Assembly: GCA_903857495.1 (NCBI GenBank)
Contig: CAIOFF010000019.1
Coordinates: 20,648 to 84,647, forward strand
Reading direction: 5' to 3'
Length of the DNA: 64,000 nt
Source: an uncultured Holophagaceae bacterium
GTDB lineage: Bacteria > Acidobacteriota > Holophagae > Holophagales > Holophagaceae
The notes beneath the pieces were generated by a model. That model searched no databases, was not told the DNA's origin, and saw only the letters and a program-made list of their open reading frames with translations. The translations under genes and the position numbers were made by a program. Position 1 is the stretch's first letter. Every line of letters begins with the position of its first letter. This document shows, one piece after another, positions 23,053 through 31,703 of the stretch.

Positions 23053-23867
23053 GGCGCCGTCCGGGATCCGGCTTCGGCGTGGGACGCCTCCCACTCGCCA
23101 CCCGCCGCTCCCTGGTGATGCGCGGTCAGGCGGGTGCCCGGCTCTTGGGAGGCCATCGAGGCCTCCCACTCGCCACCCGCCGCGACCACGCCATCCCGAA
23201 TCTCAACCCGGCGCTCGGCCAGGGCGGCGATGTGGGGGTCGTGGGTGACCAATAGCAGGGTGTTCCCCTGGCGGTGCAGCTCCTGGAAGAGCTCCAGCAC
23301 CTCGGCGCCGGTCTTGGAGTCCAGGGCGCCGGTGGGCTCGTCCGCCAGCAGCAGGGCAGGGCCGTTAGCCAGGGCCCGGGCCACGGCCACCCGCTGCTTC
23401 TGGCCCCCGGAGAGCGTCGCGGGCAGCTTGTCGGCCTTGTCGGCGATGCCCACCTTCTCGAGCAGGGCCAGGGCGCGCTCGCGGCGTTCTTTGCGGCCCA
23501 CGCCCGCGTAGAGCATGGGCAGCTCCACGTTGCGGACGATGCTCGCCTTGGGCAGCAGGTTGTAGCTCTGGAACACGAAGCCGACCTTCTCGTTGCGGAT
23601 GCGGGCCAGCTCACCGCCGCTGAGGCCCTGGACCGCGTGCCCGTCCAGGGTGTAGGTGCCAGCCGTGGGCAGGTCCAGGCAGCCGAGGATGGCCATGAGG
23701 GTGGACTTGCCGGAGCCGGAGGGGCCGACCAGAGCCACGAACTCGCCCTGCTGGACGCTGAGGTCCACGCCACGCAGCGCGTGGACGGCCGCGCCGTTGG
23801 CGCCATAGACCTTCGTCAGGCCCAGGGTCTCGATGATGGGGGCGCTGGCGTCCCTAGTTGTTCTCAT
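23049..23867 (-). CDS. MacB-type ABC transporter ATPase, 272 aa, with repeated C-terminal tail
   Basis: The ATPase energises the two FtsX permeases. It has Walker A GPSGSGKST, the signature LSGGQKQRVAVARAL, Walker B LLLADEPTGALD and the switch histidine in VTHDPH. After about residue 228 the normal domain ends and a tail of about 44 residues follows, containing AAGGEWEAS twice (about residues 228-236 and 254-262), which is unusual. The start overlaps the end of the adaptor gene by 14 bases. The nucleotide sequence of the tail repeat is also nearly duplicated. Confidence 0.93.
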   Translation of the reverse strand: MRTTRDASAPIIETLGLTKVYGANGAAVHALRGVDLSVQQGEFVALVGPSGSGKSTLMAILGCLDLPTAGTYTLDGHAVQGLSGGELARIRNEKVGFVFQSYNLLPKASIVRNVELPMLYAGVGRKERRERALALLEKVGIADKADKLPATLSGGQKQRVAVARALANGPALLLADEPTGALDSKTGAEVLELFQELHRQGNTLLLVTHDPHIAALAERRVEIRDGVVAAGGEWEASMASQEPGTRLTAHHQGAAGGEWEASHAEAGSRTAP

Positions 23868-25074
23868 CGTCCTTCTCGACCTTCTTCTTGCTGGGATCCT
23901 CGAGGCTGACCTGGTCGCCGGCCTTGAGACCGGCCAGGATTTCCACCCGCTCCAGGGTGGCGATGCCTGCCGTGACCTGGACCACGTCGAAGTATTCCTG
24001 CCAGTGGTCCGCCAGCCAGATGAACTTGCCGCGGCCCGTGAGACCCTCCTTGGCCTTGGCCAGGTCCTTGGGCGGCAGGTCCGCCTTCAGCCGGTAGACC
24101 ACGGTCTGGCCATTGCGGCGCTGCAGGGCCTCCAGGGGCACGCTCACGGCCTTGTCCCGCTTCTCGCCCAGGATCTCCACATTGGCGCTCATGCCGGTGC
24201 GGAAGGACTCCGTGAGCTCGTCCAGGGCCACCTCGACCTTGAAGACCTTGATCTTCTCGACCAGGTCGGCCGCGGGAGCCACGAAGCGCACCTTGCCGGT
24301 GAAGGCCCGCTGGGGATAGGCATCCAGGCTGATGCGCACGGGCTGGCCGACGCGGACCTTGGCGATGTCCACCTCGTTGAGGTTCACCCGGACGATGAGC
24401 GAGGCCAGGTCCGCGACGGTGAAGACCACGGTGCCGGCGCTGAAGGAGCTGACGCCGGAGGTGATGGTGTCGCCCAGCTCCACGCCCTTCTTGATGACGA
24501 CGCCATTCAGGGGGGCCGTGACCCGGGCCAGCTGGGTGGAGGCATTGCCGCTGATGGGAATGCCGCGGTCCTCGACGATCTGGTAGCGCGTCTGGGCGCT
24601 CTTGTAGGACTCCTCGGCCAGGTCCCGCGTGGTCCGGGCGGCCCGGTAGACCTGGTCCGAGATGAGGCCCAGGCGGAAGAGCTCGGCCTGCTGGGCGAAG
24701 TCCCGCTCGGCATTCTTGAAGCTCACCTTGGCCTGGGACACGCTGCCCTTCACATCGGAGAGGGTCTGGGCCTGGTTCACGTCGGGCTCCACCTCGGCCA
24801 GGACCTCGCCCGCCCGGACCGTGGCGCCCTCCCGGACCTTCAGGCCGACGATGCGCCCGGACACCGTGGACTTCACGTCCACCTTGGTGAGGGGATCCAC
24901 CACGCCCACCTCGCGGACGCTCACCTGGAGGTCCTCGGCCTGCACCTTCCCGAGCCGGAAGGGGGTGCTGGCCTCGGCCTTCTTGCCCTTGCCGTCGCTC
25001 CCCTTCAGGGTGAGGAACATGCCCGCAGCCAGGGCCACCCCGGCGACCGATGCGATGATCCATCGCTTCTTCAT
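23854..25074 (-). CDS. MacA/HlyD-type periplasmic adaptor protein, 406 aa
   Basis: This is the membrane fusion protein of the exporter. A signal anchor (IIASVAGVALAAGMFLTL) is followed by a lipoyl/barrel-sandwich part (VDVKSTVSGRIVGLKVREGATV), a helical hairpin (about residues 95-170), the second lipoyl half (ARVTAPLNGVVIKKGVELGD) and beta-barrel domains. It is the first gene of the operon adaptor-ATPase-permease-permease. The ATG at 25074 follows a GGGG-rich site; a longer frame upstream is not supported. No outer membrane channel gene is in the operon. Confidence 0.93.
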   Translation of the reverse strand: MKKRWIIASVAGVALAAGMFLTLKGSDGKGKKAEASTPFRLGKVQAEDLQVSVREVGVVDPLTKVDVKSTVSGRIVGLKVREGATVRAGEVLAEVEPDVNQAQTLSDVKGSVSQAKVSFKNAERDFAQQAELFRLGLISDQVYRAARTTRDLAEESYKSAQTRYQIVEDRGIPISGNASTQLARVTAPLNGVVIKKGVELGDTITSGVSSFSAGTVVFTVADLASLIVRVNLNEVDIAKVRVGQPVRISLDAYPQRAFTGKVRFVAPAADLVEKIKVFKVEVALDELTESFRTGMSANVEILGEKRDKAVSVPLEALQRRNGQTVVYRLKADLPPKDLAKAKEGLTGRGKFIWLADHWQEYFDVVQVTAGIATLERVEILAGLKAGDQVSLEDPSKKKVEKDDENN

Positions 25075-25385
25075 GGAACCCCCTGATGGAAAAGATGCCG
25101 GGCGAGCCGGGATGCTGAATGAACTACGAGGCAGAGTCTGGGGCCGTTTAGCAGACAGCTGAGTGGGCAATCGGCCAGAGGGGGCTCCGGGTCGGCGAGG
25201 GGCCTATGGGGGCCGGCAAGACCCGCCGTTGCAACTCACCACACCCCAGTGGCGACTATCCACGTATCGGACCCTTAAACCTTTTCCATAAGCAGGAATG
25301 GCTTGGGTAACCGAACTGGCACAGCCTGCGCTACCTGGCCAGTGGGACGAATCCCCTTTGCGGCCCGGCCGCACCAGGAGCAACC
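25075..25385. promoter_or_regulatory. divergent intergenic region upstream of the efflux operon
   Basis: This 311-base region separates the divergent adaptor gene and the exported repeat protein and must hold both promoters. An AT-richer stretch (TTAAACCTTTTCCATAAG, about 25275-25292) is the best promoter candidate for the plus-strand gene. I see no clear operator or RNA structure. Confidence 0.4.
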
Positions 25386-25805
25386 ATGATCAACCTATCC
25401 AAGCGTGTGGCCCTCATCGTGGCGGCCGGACTCATCGGCGCCTCCCTCATGGCCCAGGCCCCCACCGGCCCGCAGGTGGAGAAGAAGGGCGAGCGCGTCG
25501 AGCAGCGCGGCGCGGCCCAGGAGAGGAAGGGCGAGCGCCAGGAGGCCCGCGGCGCGAAGAACGTCGCCAAGGGCGAGGCCAAGGTGGCGAAGGGCGCCCG
25601 CATGGAGAAGCGCGGCGAGGCCCTGGAGGCCCAGGGCAAGGTGAAGCAGGGCGAGGCCCTCGAGAAGCAGGGCGAGCGCAAGGAGCGGGTGGGCGCGGCC
25701 CAGGAGAAGAAGGGTGTCAGGCAGGAAGTCCGCGGCGCCAGGAACGAGCGCAAGGGCGAGAGGAAGGAGGCCCGCGGCGAGCGCCTGGAGAAGAAGGGCT
25801 TGTAG
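25386..25805 (+). CDS. exported low-complexity KGER-repeat protein, 139 aa
   Basis: After a signal peptide (KRVALIVAAGLIGASLMAQA) the whole mature protein is made of short degenerate repeats of the kind EKKGERVEQRG, QERKGERQEARG and KKGVRQEVRG, with only K, R, E, G, A, Q and V common. It should be highly charged, roughly balanced, and either disordered or a single alternating helix outside the inner membrane. I do not know a function; similar repeats occur in hypothetical envelope proteins. AGGAG lies five bases before the ATG and a strong terminator follows, so it is a real single-gene unit. Confidence 0.8.
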   Translation: MINLSKRVALIVAAGLIGASLMAQAPTGPQVEKKGERVEQRGAAQERKGERQEARGAKNVAKGEAKVAKGARMEKRGEALEAQGKVKQGEALEKQGERKERVGAAQEKKGVRQEVRGARNERKGERKEARGERLEKKGL

Positions 25806-25820
25806 GCCTTTGCTGAGGAA

Positions 25821-25850
25821 GCCAACGGCCCCCGGGTGGGGGCCGTTGGC
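25821..25850. terminator. hairpin terminator after the repeat-protein gene
   Basis: GCCAACGGCCCCC and GGGGGCCGTTGGC form a perfect 13-bp stem with a four-base loop, 16 bases after the stop. There is only a short T-containing tail. Confidence 0.7.
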
Positions 25851-25990
25851 TTGAGGGAAGGACTGCCGAACTTCAGAACTTTCCTCGAGGGTGCCCTGTG
25901 CCTGATATTTCTCATTGGATTCAACCTGGCAGAGGGGAAACCCGATAGAGGAATCAAGGACCCATCGGTCCAATGAGCCAGGGAGTCCCC

Positions 25991-27139
25991 ATGGTGTTCG
26001 AGGTCGGTTCCACTCGGGTCGGGCCGCTGAGCACGTTCTTCGCCCCCCCGGAGCGAAGCTCTGAGCTAGAGCTGCGCCTGGAGGCCGAGCTTTGCCTGGC
26101 CAATCCCGTGGTCTGCTTCCTCCTGGAATCCATGGACGGACTGGTCCTGATCCTGGATGGCAACCGGCAGGTGCTCGCCACCAATGACCGGGTGCGGGAT
26201 GTGGTCGGCCGTGCCGTAGAGGCCATGGGCCATCGGCCTGGAGAGCTCTTCGGCTGCATCCACCATGACCAGGGTCCCAGCGGGTGCGGCACCAGCTCAG
26301 CCTGTGCCCACTGCGGAGCCGTGGCGACCATCCTCGAGGTCCAGCGCTCTGGGCATGCTGTGGAAGGCGAGTGCCTGCTCACCCTGCGCAGCGGCGAGCT
26401 GACCCAGAGCGCGGAGTTCGAGCTGGCGGCCAGCCCCCTGCAGGTGGGGCTCCATACCTTCATCGTGGTGGTGCTGCATGACCAGAGCGCCCTGAAACGA
26501 CGTGAGGCCCTGGAGCGGCTGTTCTTCCATGACGTCGCCAATCTCATGCAGGGCATTCGGGCCTGGGCGGAGCTGCTGGCCTCGGACTCCACCGTTACGC
26601 CGGGCGCGGCCCAGAAGGTCGCGCACCTCACGGACCTGCTGGACCGGGAGCTGCGCTCCCACCGGGCCATGGCCAGGGCGGAGCAGGGTGGCCTCCAGCC
26701 CCAGACGCGGGCCATCCTGCCCCTGGAGATCCTCCGGGACGCGGCGGATCTGGTGGCCCGCCACACGTTGGCCGGGGACCGCAAGGTGCGGCTGCTCCCG
26801 GCGCCGGAGCTGCTCATCCATACCGACCCGGAGCTGCTCTCAAGGGTGGTGCTGAACATTGCGGTCAACGCTGTCGAGGCCTCGGCCCCGGGGGAGACGG
26901 TCAGCCTGTCCGCTGTGCTTGAGGAGCAGGCGATCCGGTTCCAGGTCCACAACCAGGGAGAGATCCCCGAGGCGCATCGCAGCCGGATCTTCCAGCGCTC
27001 CTTCAGCACCAAGGGCAGCACCGGCAGGGGCCTGGGCACCTACGCCATGAAGCTCTTTGGCGAGAGCGTGCTGGGGGGCCAGGTGGGCTTCGAGACCAGC
27101 GCCGAAGGCACCACGTTCTGGATTCGCCTCGCTCGCTAG
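25991..27139 (+). CDS. PAS sensor histidine kinase, 382 aa
   Basis: A soluble kinase with one PAS domain (about residues 45-165), a histidine box LFFHDVANLMQGIRAW and a C-terminal ATPase domain (NIAVNAVEAS, then KGSTGRGLGTYAMKLFGE). The PAS part holds a cysteine cluster (CGTSSACAHCG) that could bind a metal or act as a redox sensor. The histidine box resembles the HDVxN type, and the G1-type DxG is degenerate (VHNQGE), which suggests a divergent kinase. The ATG at 25991 is preferred since GGGAG lies just upstream; an ATG six codons earlier is also possible. No receiver protein is adjacent. Confidence 0.87.
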   Translation: MVFEVGSTRVGPLSTFFAPPERSSELELRLEAELCLANPVVCFLLESMDGLVLILDGNRQVLATNDRVRDVVGRAVEAMGHRPGELFGCIHHDQGPSGCGTSSACAHCGAVATILEVQRSGHAVEGECLLTLRSGELTQSAEFELAASPLQVGLHTFIVVVLHDQSALKRREALERLFFHDVANLMQGIRAWAELLASDSTVTPGAAQKVAHLTDLLDRELRSHRAMARAEQGGLQPQTRAILPLEILRDAADLVARHTLAGDRKVRLLPAPELLIHTDPELLSRVVLNIAVNAVEASAPGETVSLSAVLEEQAIRFQVHNQGEIPEAHRSRIFQRSFSTKGSTGRGLGTYAMKLFGESVLGGQVGFETSAEGTTFWIRLAR

Positions 27140-27201
27140 GGGCTGCGCCAGTAGGTGAAAGGCCTGTCGTCGGATTCTCCGCGCCTGTCTGGGACGGGGG
27201 A

Positions 27202-28383
27202 CTAGCGGATGGTCTCCCGGGCGATCATGAGCTCTTCGTTGGTCGGCACCACGGTGACCACCACGCGCGAGCTGGGGGTGGTGATGATGCGCTCGCCCGT
27301 GCCCTGCTCGTTGGCCTCATGGTCCAGCTCCACGCCGAGGAAGCCCAGCTTGCTGCAGACCTTGGACCGGACGTAGGTGCTGTGGGTGCCGATGCCCGCA
27401 GTGAAGGTGATGGCATCCACGCCGTTGAGCACCGTGGCGTAGGCGCCGATGTACTGCCGGACGTTGTAGGTCAGGAGGTCCCGGGCCAGGCGGGCCCGGT
27501 CGTTGCCGGCGTCCGCGGCCAGCTCGATCTCGCGGAAGTCGGAGGACACGCCGGAGATGCCCAGCAGGCCGGACTTCTTGTTCAGCAGGTCCGTGATGGC
27601 GTTGTAGTCCAGGTGCTCGTATTCCATGAGCATCTCCACCACGCTGGGATCGATGGTGCCACAGCGGGTGCCCATGATCACGCCCTGGAGCGGGGTCATG
27701 CCCATGCTGGTGTCCACGCTCTTGCCGTGGTCCACGGCGCAGATGCTGGTGCCGTTCCCGATGTGGCAAGTGACGACGCGCAGGGAGCGCAGGGGGCGGC
27801 AGAGCAGGATGGCCGTGCGGGCGGCCACGTAGGCGTGGCTGGTGCCATGGAAGCCGTAGCGCCGGATGCCGTACTTCTGGCTCAGCTCGTAGGGGATGCC
27901 GTAGGTCCGGGCATGATCAGGGATGTTGTGGTGGAAGGCCGTGTCGAAGACCGCCACGTGGGGCACGTCCGGGAAGGCCGCGAGGGCGGTGCGGATGCCC
28001 ATGGCGTTGGCGGGGTTGTGCAGAGGCGCATACATCGCGAAGTGCTCGACGTCGCGGATGACCTCTTCGGTGATCAGCACGCTATCGCCGTACTTCGGCC
28101 CGCCGTGCACCACCCGGTGGCCTACGGCGTGGATTGGCGTGTCGTGCAGGACCGTGGCGCGGAGGCGGTCCAGGATGGCCTCCAGGGCCTCCCGGTGGGT
28201 CGGCAGCGGCATGGCCTCCTTCCGCTTCTCGCCGTCGATGGTGCAGGCCAGGTTAGCCTCGCCCAGGCCGATCCGCTCGGCATTGCCTTCGGCGATGGAG
28301 GTCTCCTTCCCCATGTCGAAAAGATTGAACTTCAGGCTCGATGAGCCGGCATTCAGGACGAGTACAAGCACGGTTTCCCCCAT
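27202..28383 (-). CDS. ackA: acetate kinase, 393 aa
   Basis: Acetate kinase converts acetyl phosphate and ADP to acetate and ATP. The family signatures are present: VLVLNAGSSSLKFNLFD at the N-terminus, HRVVHGG for substrate binding, FDTAFHHNIPDHA and the GFHGTSHAYV motif, and ITFTAGIGTHS near the C-terminus. Length fits (about 400). The ATG at 28383 begins MGETVLVL; a longer frame upstream is not supported. No phosphotransacetylase gene is nearby in the window, so the acetate pathway partner is elsewhere. Confidence 0.96.
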   Translation of the reverse strand: MGETVLVLVLNAGSSSLKFNLFDMGKETSIAEGNAERIGLGEANLACTIDGEKRKEAMPLPTHREALEAILDRLRATVLHDTPIHAVGHRVVHGGPKYGDSVLITEEVIRDVEHFAMYAPLHNPANAMGIRTALAAFPDVPHVAVFDTAFHHNIPDHARTYGIPYELSQKYGIRRYGFHGTSHAYVAARTAILLCRPLRSLRVVTCHIGNGTSICAVDHGKSVDTSMGMTPLQGVIMGTRCGTIDPSVVEMLMEYEHLDYNAITDLLNKKSGLLGISGVSSDFREIELAADAGNDRARLARDLLTYNVRQYIGAYATVLNGVDAITFTAGIGTHSTYVRSKVCSKLGFLGVELDHEANEQGTGERIITTPSSRVVVTVVPTNEELMIARETIR

Positions 28384-28464
28384 GACAGGGACCAGTCTAG
28401 ACCACACTGGGAGTGACCAAGGCCGCATTCTTTACTGAGGGGTCATCATCCCGAAAGGGCGCCC

Positions 28465-29403
28465 CTACGGCGTGAAGACGCCCCGGGCGAGCGTTGCCGG
28501 GTCCGGCCAGGGGGCTTCGAGGGCGGCCTCGGCGGCGGCCTCGAGCTCGACCTCCAGCCGGGGGGCGAGGCCCGGGTCCGGGGTCCAGCCCCGCTGGGCC
28601 AGCCAGGCCTCGAAGCGGGGCAGGGGGTCCTTGGCGGCCCACTGAGCGAGCAGGTCCTTGTCCACGTAGCGCTGGTTGTCGTGCTCGGCGTGGCCCTTCA
28701 TGCGGAAGGTCTCGCAGACCAGGAATACCGGCCCCTTGCCATCGAGGCAGTGCTGCCGGGCCTCGGCGGCGGCGGCATAGACCGCCGCGGCATCGTTGCC
28801 ATCCACGGTGAGGGTGAAGGCGCCCTGGGACCGCTGGGACATCCGACCCGCCATCTGGCGCTCGGGTGGGGTGGAGAACGCGAAGCCGTTGGCCTCGCCC
28901 ACCAGGATCAGGGGCAGCTGCTGGACCACAGCGAAGTTGAGGCCCTCGTAGAAGGCGCCCGTGGAGCTGCCGCCGTCGCCGATCCAAGTCATGGCCACCC
29001 GGCGCTCGCCCTTCTGCCGGAACGACAGGGCCACGCCTGCCATGACCGGGATGAGCGCGCCCAGCATGGACGTAGGTGCGATGATGCCCCGCGCCACCGA
29101 GCCGAAGTGGTTGTTGTGCTCCCGGCCGCCGCTGGGGCCCGTGGCCCGGCCGAGATACTGCAGGAAGACCTCCGTGGGGGTCGCGCCGCGCACCAGCATG
29201 GCGCCCAGGTCGCGGATCAGGGGACCGATCACATCGTCGGGACCCAGGGCCAGAGCCGTGCCGCAGGCCGTGGCCTCCTGGCCCAGGCTGCGATAGACGC
29301 TGCCGAGGGTCTTTCCCTGCCGGAACAGCTTCACGATCCGCTCCTCCGTGAGCCGGGTGAGCAGCATGGCCTCGTGAAGGCGGAGGGCAGTGGCCTGATC
29401 CAT
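28465..29403 (-). CDS. 2-oxoacid dehydrogenase E1 alpha subunit, 312 aa
   Basis: This is the thiamine-diphosphate E1 alpha subunit of a pyruvate or branched-chain oxoacid dehydrogenase. The ThDP motif starts at GDGGSSTGAFYEGLNFA and ends at EANGFAFSTP, and REHNNHFGS and the phosphorylation-loop area are also family-like. The matching E1 beta, E2 and E3 genes are not adjacent: upstream is a divergent acetyltransferase and downstream is ackA. It may therefore partner with a beta subunit encoded elsewhere. Between pyruvate and branched-chain specificity I cannot decide. Confidence 0.9.
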   Translation of the reverse strand: MDQATALRLHEAMLLTRLTEERIVKLFRQGKTLGSVYRSLGQEATACGTALALGPDDVIGPLIRDLGAMLVRGATPTEVFLQYLGRATGPSGGREHNNHFGSVARGIIAPTSMLGALIPVMAGVALSFRQKGERRVAMTWIGDGGSSTGAFYEGLNFAVVQQLPLILVGEANGFAFSTPPERQMAGRMSQRSQGAFTLTVDGNDAAAVYAAAAEARQHCLDGKGPVFLVCETFRMKGHAEHDNQRYVDKDLLAQWAAKDPLPRFEAWLAQRGWTPDPGLAPRLEVELEAAAEAALEAPWPDPATLARGVFTP

Positions 29404-29420
29404 CCGGTTAGCATAGACGA

Positions 29421-29903
29421 ATGCTGACCCTTCGCCCCGCCGTTCCTGCCGATGCGCCCCTCATCCTCCAGTTCATCCGCGAGCTGGCCGACTACGAGCG
29501 CGAGCCCCAGGCCGCCGTCGCCACCGAGGCCGACATCCTGCGCTACGCCTTCTCGGAGTACCCCCTGGTGCACGTGACCATGGCCGACTGGGAGGGCAAT
29601 CCCGCGGGCTTCGCCCTGTGGTTCCTCAACTTCAGCACCTGGGAGGGCAAGCCCGGCATCTACCTCGAGGACCTCTTCGTGCGCCCGGCGCTGCGGGGCA
29701 AGGGTATCGGCAAGGCCCTCCTGCAGGACCTGGCGGCCACCGCCGTGAAGGAGGGCTGGACCCGCTTCGTGTGGCAGGTGCTGGACTGGAACACGCCCGC
29801 CATTGAGTTCTACGAGGCCCACGGGGCCAAGGTGATGCGTGAGTGGCTGACCTGCCGGGTGGAAGGTGAGGCGCTACGGGAACTCGCCGGATCAGGGGAG
29901 TGA
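29421..29903 (+). CDS. GNAT N-acetyltransferase (diamine acetyltransferase-like), 160 aa
   Basis: A single GNAT domain with the acetyl-CoA pyrophosphate loop in RPALRGKGIGKALL and the SSAT-like segments ALWFLNFSTWEGKPGIYLEDLFV and VWQVLDWNTPAIEFYEAHGA. These resemble spermidine/diamine or thialysine acetyltransferases, so the substrate is probably a small amine or amino acid; this is inference from sequence resemblance. It is divergent from the E1 alpha gene, with only 17 bases between the two start codons, and so the two promoters must overlap the coding ends. Confidence 0.88.
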   Translation: MLTLRPAVPADAPLILQFIRELADYEREPQAAVATEADILRYAFSEYPLVHVTMADWEGNPAGFALWFLNFSTWEGKPGIYLEDLFVRPALRGKGIGKALLQDLAATAVKEGWTRFVWQVLDWNTPAIEFYEAHGAKVMREWLTCRVEGEALRELAGSGE

Positions 29904-30279
29904 GGCGGATGATCTCAAAGGAAGACCTGGTTATCGGCCAGACCCCGCAGGAAAGGATCTCCACGAAGTTCACGAAGACGCCCTGCGGGCGCAGGAAGCA
30001 CACGAATGCGCCCTGGCTCACCCCGGGCATCCCCAAGGGGGCGGCGGCTGGCTGCGGCCCCCAAAAGCCGTTCCAGCCGCCGCCCCCTTGGCCGGTCGCA
30101 CGCGACCGGGGGCCGCAGGCCCAGATGCCCTTCCGAGGCGATGGCTGCGCCTTCGTGTCCCTCTGGGCAGGTTCTTCGTGCCCTTCGTGGAGCGATTTGA
30201 AGGTCCAAATGAGCGGAGCAAGGCCGATAACCAGGAAGGAAAACGACCCACCGGCAAGACGCCAATCTCCGGTGTTTGT
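29904..30279. repeat. intergenic region filled by nested palindromic element D, 310 bp
   Basis: The outer arms CCTGGTTATCGGCC (29926-29939) and GGCCGATAACCAGG (30222-30235) are perfect 14-bp complements. Inside, CTCCACGAAGTTCACGAAG (29959-29977) matches the complement of 30174-30192 at 17 of 19 positions. At the centre a perfect 19-bp stem pairs 30033-30051 with 30073-30091. There is no convincing protein frame. The plan and the TTATCGGCC end are shared with element B at 18921. Confidence 0.88.
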
Positions 30280-31647
30280 ATGACCTGGCCCCCGCTGCTC
30301 CGCCTGAAGGAGGCCCTGGGCCCTGGCGCGGAACTGGCGGTGGTGGGCGGCGCGGTGCGCGACGAGCTGCTGGGCCGGCCGCACGCGGACTGGGATCTGG
30401 CCACGCGGCTGCTGCCCGAGGTGGTGATGGCGAAGGCCCGGGCCGCGGGCCTGAAGGTGATTCCCACGGGCCTGCAGCACGGCACGGTGACCGTGCTCCT
30501 GGAGGGCCGGCCCGTGGAGGTGACCACCTTCCGCAGCGACGGCGACTACCGGGACGGCCGCCACCCGGATTCCGTCAAGCTGGGCGTGGACCTGCAGGAG
30601 GACCTCTCCCGTCGGGACTTCACCATCAACGCCATGGCCCTGCCCGTGGGTGGCGGCGACCTGGTGGATCCCTTCGGCGGCCAGGCGGACCTGGCCCTGC
30701 GCCTGATCCGCGCCGTGGGGGATCCCCTGCAGCGGTTCGGCGAGGATGGCCTGCGGACCCTGCGGGCCTGCCGCTTCGCCGCCCAGCTGGGCTTCGAGGT
30801 GGAGGCCGTGACCCTGGCCGCCATCCCCCAGCGCCTGGAGGTGGCCCGCAAGGTCTCGGTGGAGCGGGTCTTCACGGAGCTCGACAAGCTGCTGCGCGGC
30901 CGCGATCCGGCCAAGGGCCTGAACCTGCTGGCCGGGAGCGGCCTCCTGGATCTCTGGCTGCCGGAGCTGCGCCCGCTACTGGGCTGCGGCCAGAACCGGC
31001 ACCACCGGCACGATGTGTGGGCACACACGCTGGCGGTGGTGGGTCTGACGCCCGCCGAGCCTGGCCTCCGCTGGGCGGCCCTGCTGCACGATGTCGGCAA
31101 GCCGGACACCCGGTCCACGGGGCCGGATGGCCAGGTCCACTTCTACGGCCACGAGGCGCGGTCGCTGGAGCTGGCCGACGGCCTCCTGGCGCGGCTCAAG
31201 GCCAGTCATGTCCTGCGGCAGGAGGTGGCCGCCCTCATCCGCCACCACGGGACCCATCCCTCGGCGGCCTGGGGCGACGCCGCCTGCCGCCGCTTCCTGC
31301 GCCACCTCCAGGAGGACAGCCTGCCGCTGGCCCAGTGGGGCGCCTTCCGCCGGGCGGACAATCTGGGCAAACGGCTCGACGCCGAGCGCCAGGAGGACGA
31401 GCACCAAGCCCTGATGGCGCGCCTGGAGGCCCTGGCCGCCGCCGCGCCGCCGCTCTCCGTGCGCGCCCTGGCCCTGGACGGCGCGGCCCTCATGCGGCTG
31501 ACCGGGCGGCGCGGCGGCCCCTGGCTGGGCGAGCTCCAGCGCCACCTCCTCGAGGCCGTGCTGGACCACCCCGAGGCCAACACACCCGAGCGACTGGCCA
31601 TCCTCGCCCGGGACCTGCTCGACGGCGATCAGAATCCATTGGGGTGA
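30280..31647 (+). CDS. cca: CCA tRNA nucleotidyltransferase / poly(A) polymerase family with HD domain, 455 aa
   Basis: The N-terminal nucleotidyltransferase domain has VVGGAVRDELLGRPHADWDLAT (GG and DxD elements split across the motif), EVTTFRSDGDY and the RRDFTINAMA motif. This is followed by the RNA-binding head and neck (GEDGLRTLRACRFAAQLGF) and an HD hydrolase domain (HDVWAHTLAVVG, LLHDVGKPD). This combination is typical of CCA-adding enzymes that repair tRNA 3' ends. The encoded CCA is absent from the tRNA-Thr at 2009, so the organism needs such an enzyme. The ATG at 30280 starts MTWPPLL; its ribosome site is weak. Confidence 0.93.
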   Translation: MTWPPLLRLKEALGPGAELAVVGGAVRDELLGRPHADWDLATRLLPEVVMAKARAAGLKVIPTGLQHGTVTVLLEGRPVEVTTFRSDGDYRDGRHPDSVKLGVDLQEDLSRRDFTINAMALPVGGGDLVDPFGGQADLALRLIRAVGDPLQRFGEDGLRTLRACRFAAQLGFEVEAVTLAAIPQRLEVARKVSVERVFTELDKLLRGRDPAKGLNLLAGSGLLDLWLPELRPLLGCGQNRHHRHDVWAHTLAVVGLTPAEPGLRWAALLHDVGKPDTRSTGPDGQVHFYGHEARSLELADGLLARLKASHVLRQEVAALIRHHGTHPSAAWGDAACRRFLRHLQEDSLPLAQWGAFRRADNLGKRLDAERQEDEHQALMARLEALAAAAPPLSVRALALDGAALMRLTGRRGGPWLGELQRHLLEAVLDHPEANTPERLAILARDLLDGDQNPLG

Positions 31648-31703
31648 ACCCATGGCGCGTTTGGGTTGATGGCCTCGAGTGAAGGGGGCGCGGGTCTTGT
31701 TTT

